Positions 19,901-21,935 of a stretch of 21,935 bases of DNA are shown here, in pieces (position 1 is the first letter of the stretch; each line of letters starts with the position of its first letter). The stretch is from contig JAULBX010029478.1 in the NCBI GenBank assembly GCA_032358255.1, forward strand, positions 1-21,935, in the 5' to 3' direction. The notes beneath the pieces are model-generated. The model searched no databases. It was not told the origin of the DNA and saw only the letters and a program-made list of their open reading frames with translations. The translations under genes and the position numbers were made by a program. Source of the stretch: Heterotrichella gracilis. Its lineage: Eukaryota > Sar > Xanthophyceae > Tribonematales > Xanthonemataceae.

Positions 19901-21836
19901 CCCCTTCTTTTTTGCATTGTTTTGCTTATCAAAACGTATGCTGCAGCTGCCATGGTGCAGTCAAGTGCAGTCTGTTGCAGCTGCCACCGTGCACCCACCT
20001 TCCCCCTGCCTTTATTATCGCTTTTATCACCCCCTTGTGGTCGCCCAGCTGCGCCAAAGCAGGGGTCATTTGCTGCAGGCAGGGGGGGATGGGATCTTGC
20101 AGGCACACACACGGAGATGACATCAAGGGCCATGCATGCACATGCGGGTGACAGCATGGGCAATGGTATGCACACACGCATGGGGACGGCATCATGGGCG
20201 ATAGCCTGCATGTGCAGGTGACATCATGGTCGATGGTACACATATGTCGATGGTAGCATGGGCGATGTTTGGCACATGCAGACGACCGCATAAGCAATGA
20301 CAGCGCCCATACACATGATCCATAGGCGATGGTAGTGCATGCGCCGATGCCATTGTAAACCCTAAACCCTAAACCCTAAGCCACAAACCATAAGCGATGA
20401 CAGCGCCCATGCACAAGATCCAATGGCGATGGTAGTGCATGTGCCGGTGCCATCATGAACCCTACACCCTACACCCTAAACCCTAAGCCACAAACCATAA
20501 GCGATGCCAGTGCCCATGCACATCATCCATAGGCGATGGTAGTGCATGTGCCGATGTCATTGTAAACCCTAAACCCTAAACCGTACACAGGCGACGGTAG
20601 TGCACATGCAGATGCCTTCTTGGCAACAAGCTGCTGGAATATGCAACAAACACCAAGGTTTAGGGTTTGAGATTCAGGGTGTAGGGTTTTCACACACCAG
20701 GGCCCCCACCTACACCATGGACAGCAGCGGTATGTCGAGGGTTCATATCCAAGGTTTAGGGTTTCAGATTAGGGTTTAGGGTTTTCACGCACCAGTTTGC
20801 CCACCACCACACTGGACAGCAGCGGCATGTTGAGTCGGGTAGACCGCAGCGCAAAGTCCCGCTTAGGGTCGAAAAATGCCTGGAATTCCTCCAGTTGGCC
20901 CAGCAGCGCTGCTGCAAAGGTATCATTGGGCAGCTGCGAGGGGTAATTCGCCCTTGACAGCCGCGCAATCGTGGCAGGGCCGCAGGGGGACTGGTCGCCG
21001 TCCTCTGCAGGCGGTGGAGTGGTGCATTGTTTACAAGACTTCCCAGAAAGAATATTTGGTTATTAATTTTCTTTGACTGGTCACCGTCCTCAGCAGGCGG
21101 CCGGGGGGGTTTTGCATTTAAGTTATAGTGATGGTGGGGAGGTTGTCCGATAGTAATAAACAAAGAGCAGATGCTGACCAGGTGGCATACTGCGTCCCTA
21201 GCTGCCCACTAACCCTTCCCTAGGGTTGCATGCATGCAAGACAGCCCACCTGCTCGGATGTCCCTCAGCTGCCTGGCATACGCCTGGTTCCTTGGATCCA
21301 GCTCCAGCGCCTTGCAGGCAGCATCCTCTGCAGGGCCGGGGCGGTGCAGGCCAAGGTAGGCGGTGCACAACCTGGGGAAAGAGGGGAGGGAAGCTTGCGC
21401 CGCGTAGGTGCCTGACTCGTTGCTGGCTTGTGCCATGCCTGAGAAACCTGGCTGGGGCTTTAATACCACCTTGAGTGAAGACACCTCCAGGTTTCTATAG
21501 GCGTATCGTTTAAAACCCCAGCGCCAGGTGGCAGTGCACGCTGCATGATTGATGCGATGACCAATAGTTGAATGATTGACGATCGGTGACCGGGAAGAGT
21601 GATCGGGGATCGAGGGTCATGCTTCCTCCGGGTAGGAACTTAAACCCTAACCCCCTCACTAGGGTGTTTAGAGCGTGCCCGACAAACCCTACCTGTGGTA
21701 CCCCTTTGCAAAGTCGGGCGCCAGCTGGCAGCAGCGCTGCGCATCCTCCAGTGCCTGCTGGTACTGCTGCAGGTGCGCGTGTGCGGTGCTGCGGTTGGAC
21801 AGGAGCACGTGGTTTGAATGAGCCAGGGTCAGAGCT
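16932..21836 (-). CDS. Gene E: TPR-ankyrin-MYND zinc finger protein (5' partial, in-frame TAG)
   Basis: Eight exons in consistent phase on the minus strand: 21836-21693, 21371-21250, 21004-20793, 19559-19372, 18936-18738, 18279-18214, 18018-17821 and 17165-16932 (TAG stop). The N-terminus is beyond the right edge. Exons 1-2 hold tetratricopeptide repeats of STI1 type (NHVLLSNRSTAHAHL, YQQALEDA, FAKGYHR, then AACKALELDPRN). Exons 4-5 hold ankyrin repeats (GFTPLMHAC, GRTALHEAA, LLLEHGADPSIPDDVGDTP). Exons 5-6 form a MYND finger with all ligands: CAQC, CTGC, FYCSSSC, HW, HKGEC. The C-terminal exons (LRLNMASDGYMAGFETSRM; YTTLPLDTQDARDLAEIIRS) belong to no domain I recognise. Exon 7 has TAG at 17925-17923 between MAEK and VWEEPLLEALVG, although both sides look coding. 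Probable role: protein-interaction scaffold. Status: gene with an allele-specific stop, sequencing error or early pseudogene. Confidence 0.8.
17612..17841 (-). repeat. Degenerate tandem copies of the exon 7 donor of gene E
   Basis: The exon 7 donor edge (top strand ACCTGGATCTTGACTGTGAC, from 17819) recurs almost perfectly at 17749-17768. Looser CTGGATCTAAGGTG-like units continue back to about 17612. Between the best copy and the exon lies a (CCCTAAA) tract at 17779-17803. On the coding strand each unit reads like GATCCAG|GT. Confidence 0.75.
18603..18767 (-). repeat. Copy of the exon 5 donor of gene E
   Basis: CATGCACCCGGTGCACCG at the 3' edge of exon 5 (18741 on) recurs at 18603 inside the adjoining intron, with further similarity through GGGCTT against GAGCTT. 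On the coding strand both copies end in a GGTGG that could act as a donor. The intron from 18737 to 18280 shows nothing else recognisable. Confidence 0.7.
18837..19200 (-). repeat. 188-bp tandem duplication covering part of exon 5 and the intron before it, gene E
   Basis: 18837-19024 and 19025-19200 align through exon and intron sequence (GGGGGTGTCGCCGACATCGT in both; ATGTGGTGCCATG in both). The intronic copy still reads DPSIPDDVGDTP and then HYPHVLALLNRRLNP, but lacks the 12 bases CGCCGTGCCTGG that include the acceptor. So the copy has lost its splice site and is a dead exon. Confidence 0.9.
20115..20300 (-). repeat. Degenerate CATG-rich minisatellite
   Basis: Loose units like CATGGGCGATGGTA and ACATGCAGGTGACATC repeat about every 25-35 bp inside the 1233-bp intron between exons 3 and 4 of gene E, and grade into the next array. 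Confidence 0.6.
20289..20611 (-). repeat. 100/107-bp tandem repeat, three copies, each carrying a telomere-like tract
   Basis: Units start with CATAAGC[AG]ATG at 20289, 20389 and 20496, with a partial fourth from about 20586. Each contains GGCGATGGTAGTGCATG, then TG[TA]AACCCTA and two to four CCCTAAA/CCCTACA heptamers. The first two periods differ by 7 bp, one heptamer. Confidence 0.9.
20695..20837 (-). repeat. Copy of the exon 3 donor of gene E
   Basis: CACCAG through GGACAGCAGCGGCATGT (20790-20828) recurs at 20695-20733 with scattered mismatches. A TTTAGGG-type tract (20755-20783) sits between the two copies and another (20658-20667) on the outer side. Confidence 0.75.
20989..21100 (-). 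repeat. Copy of the exon 3 acceptor of gene E
   Basis: GACTGGTCGCCGTCCTCTGC (20989-21014 with AGGCGG) recurs as GACTGGTCACCGTCCTCAGC (21075-21100 with AGGCGG), 86 bp upstream in the gene. The true copy has a coding-strand CTGCAG|AG. The decoy reads CTGCTGAG, so its AG has shifted. Confidence 0.8.
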
Positions 21837-21935
21837 CTGGGGACAAGGGGGGATAAGGGAGGCAAGGGAAGGGAGGAGAGGCTCCACACTTTGAGGGCGG
21901 TGGTGGGCAGGCGGTGGGTGATGGGTGGTGGGTGG
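21837..21935 (-). other. Right edge: intron of gene E
   Basis: On the coding strand this is pyrimidine-rich sequence leading to the CCCCAG acceptor at 21838-21837. A further exon may lie inside it or just beyond, but no confident donor was found. Confidence 0.4.

Noticed and set aside
20289..20611. CRISPR-like array
   Set aside because: Repeats of 100-107 bp with no spacer pattern, in an intron of a eukaryotic gene; it is an ordinary tandem repeat with telomere-like tracts.

Overview
The window looks like nuclear DNA of a green alga, most likely a Chlorella-like trebouxiophyte. Genes are split into many short exons with GT-AG introns, and the stop codons seen (TGA, TAA, TAG) fit the standard code. 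Plant-type telomere heptamers (CCCTAAA/TTTAGGG) are scattered through introns and intergenic DNA on both strands. One gene carries a hydroxyproline-rich-glycoprotein-like tail. The lineage is an inference from these traits; no marker gene is present.

Layout. Five genes can be assembled by joining exons whose splice phases agree. (A, +) Left edge to 1437: last two exons of a protein with a glycosyltransferase-like C-terminus, followed by a decayed partial copy of its last exon. (B, +) About 3462-5634: a lumenal or secreted FkbM-like methyltransferase whose first exon is unresolved. (C, -) 10028-7252: a complete six-exon secreted SGNH/GDSL hydrolase, 405 aa, with a basic proline-rich tail. (D, +) 12665-16301: a complete eight-exon CHID1/SI-CLP-type GH18 protein, 416 aa, with a signal peptide. 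(E, -) Right edge to 16932: eight exons of a TPR-ankyrin-MYND protein with an in-frame TAG. B and C converge, C and D diverge across about 2.6 kb, and D and E converge. C and D have signal peptides and B has four N-glycosylation sequons, so these three probably act in the secretory pathway or cell wall; E looks like a cytosolic or nuclear scaffold.

The most unusual property is not a gene. About a dozen exon-intron junctions, in all five genes, are accompanied inside the adjoining intron by one or more diverged tandem copies of the junction itself (splice site plus about 20-80 bp of exon edge). These copies often sit beside or are interrupted by CCCTAAA tracts. The clearest cases are four copies of the start of D exon 4, four copies of the acceptor of D exon 2, a 69-bp copy at the acceptor in A, and a 188-bp copy of an exon edge plus intron in E. 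The decoy junctions I translated lead to early stops. This points to a recurrent local duplication process at splice junctions linked to interstitial telomere repeats.
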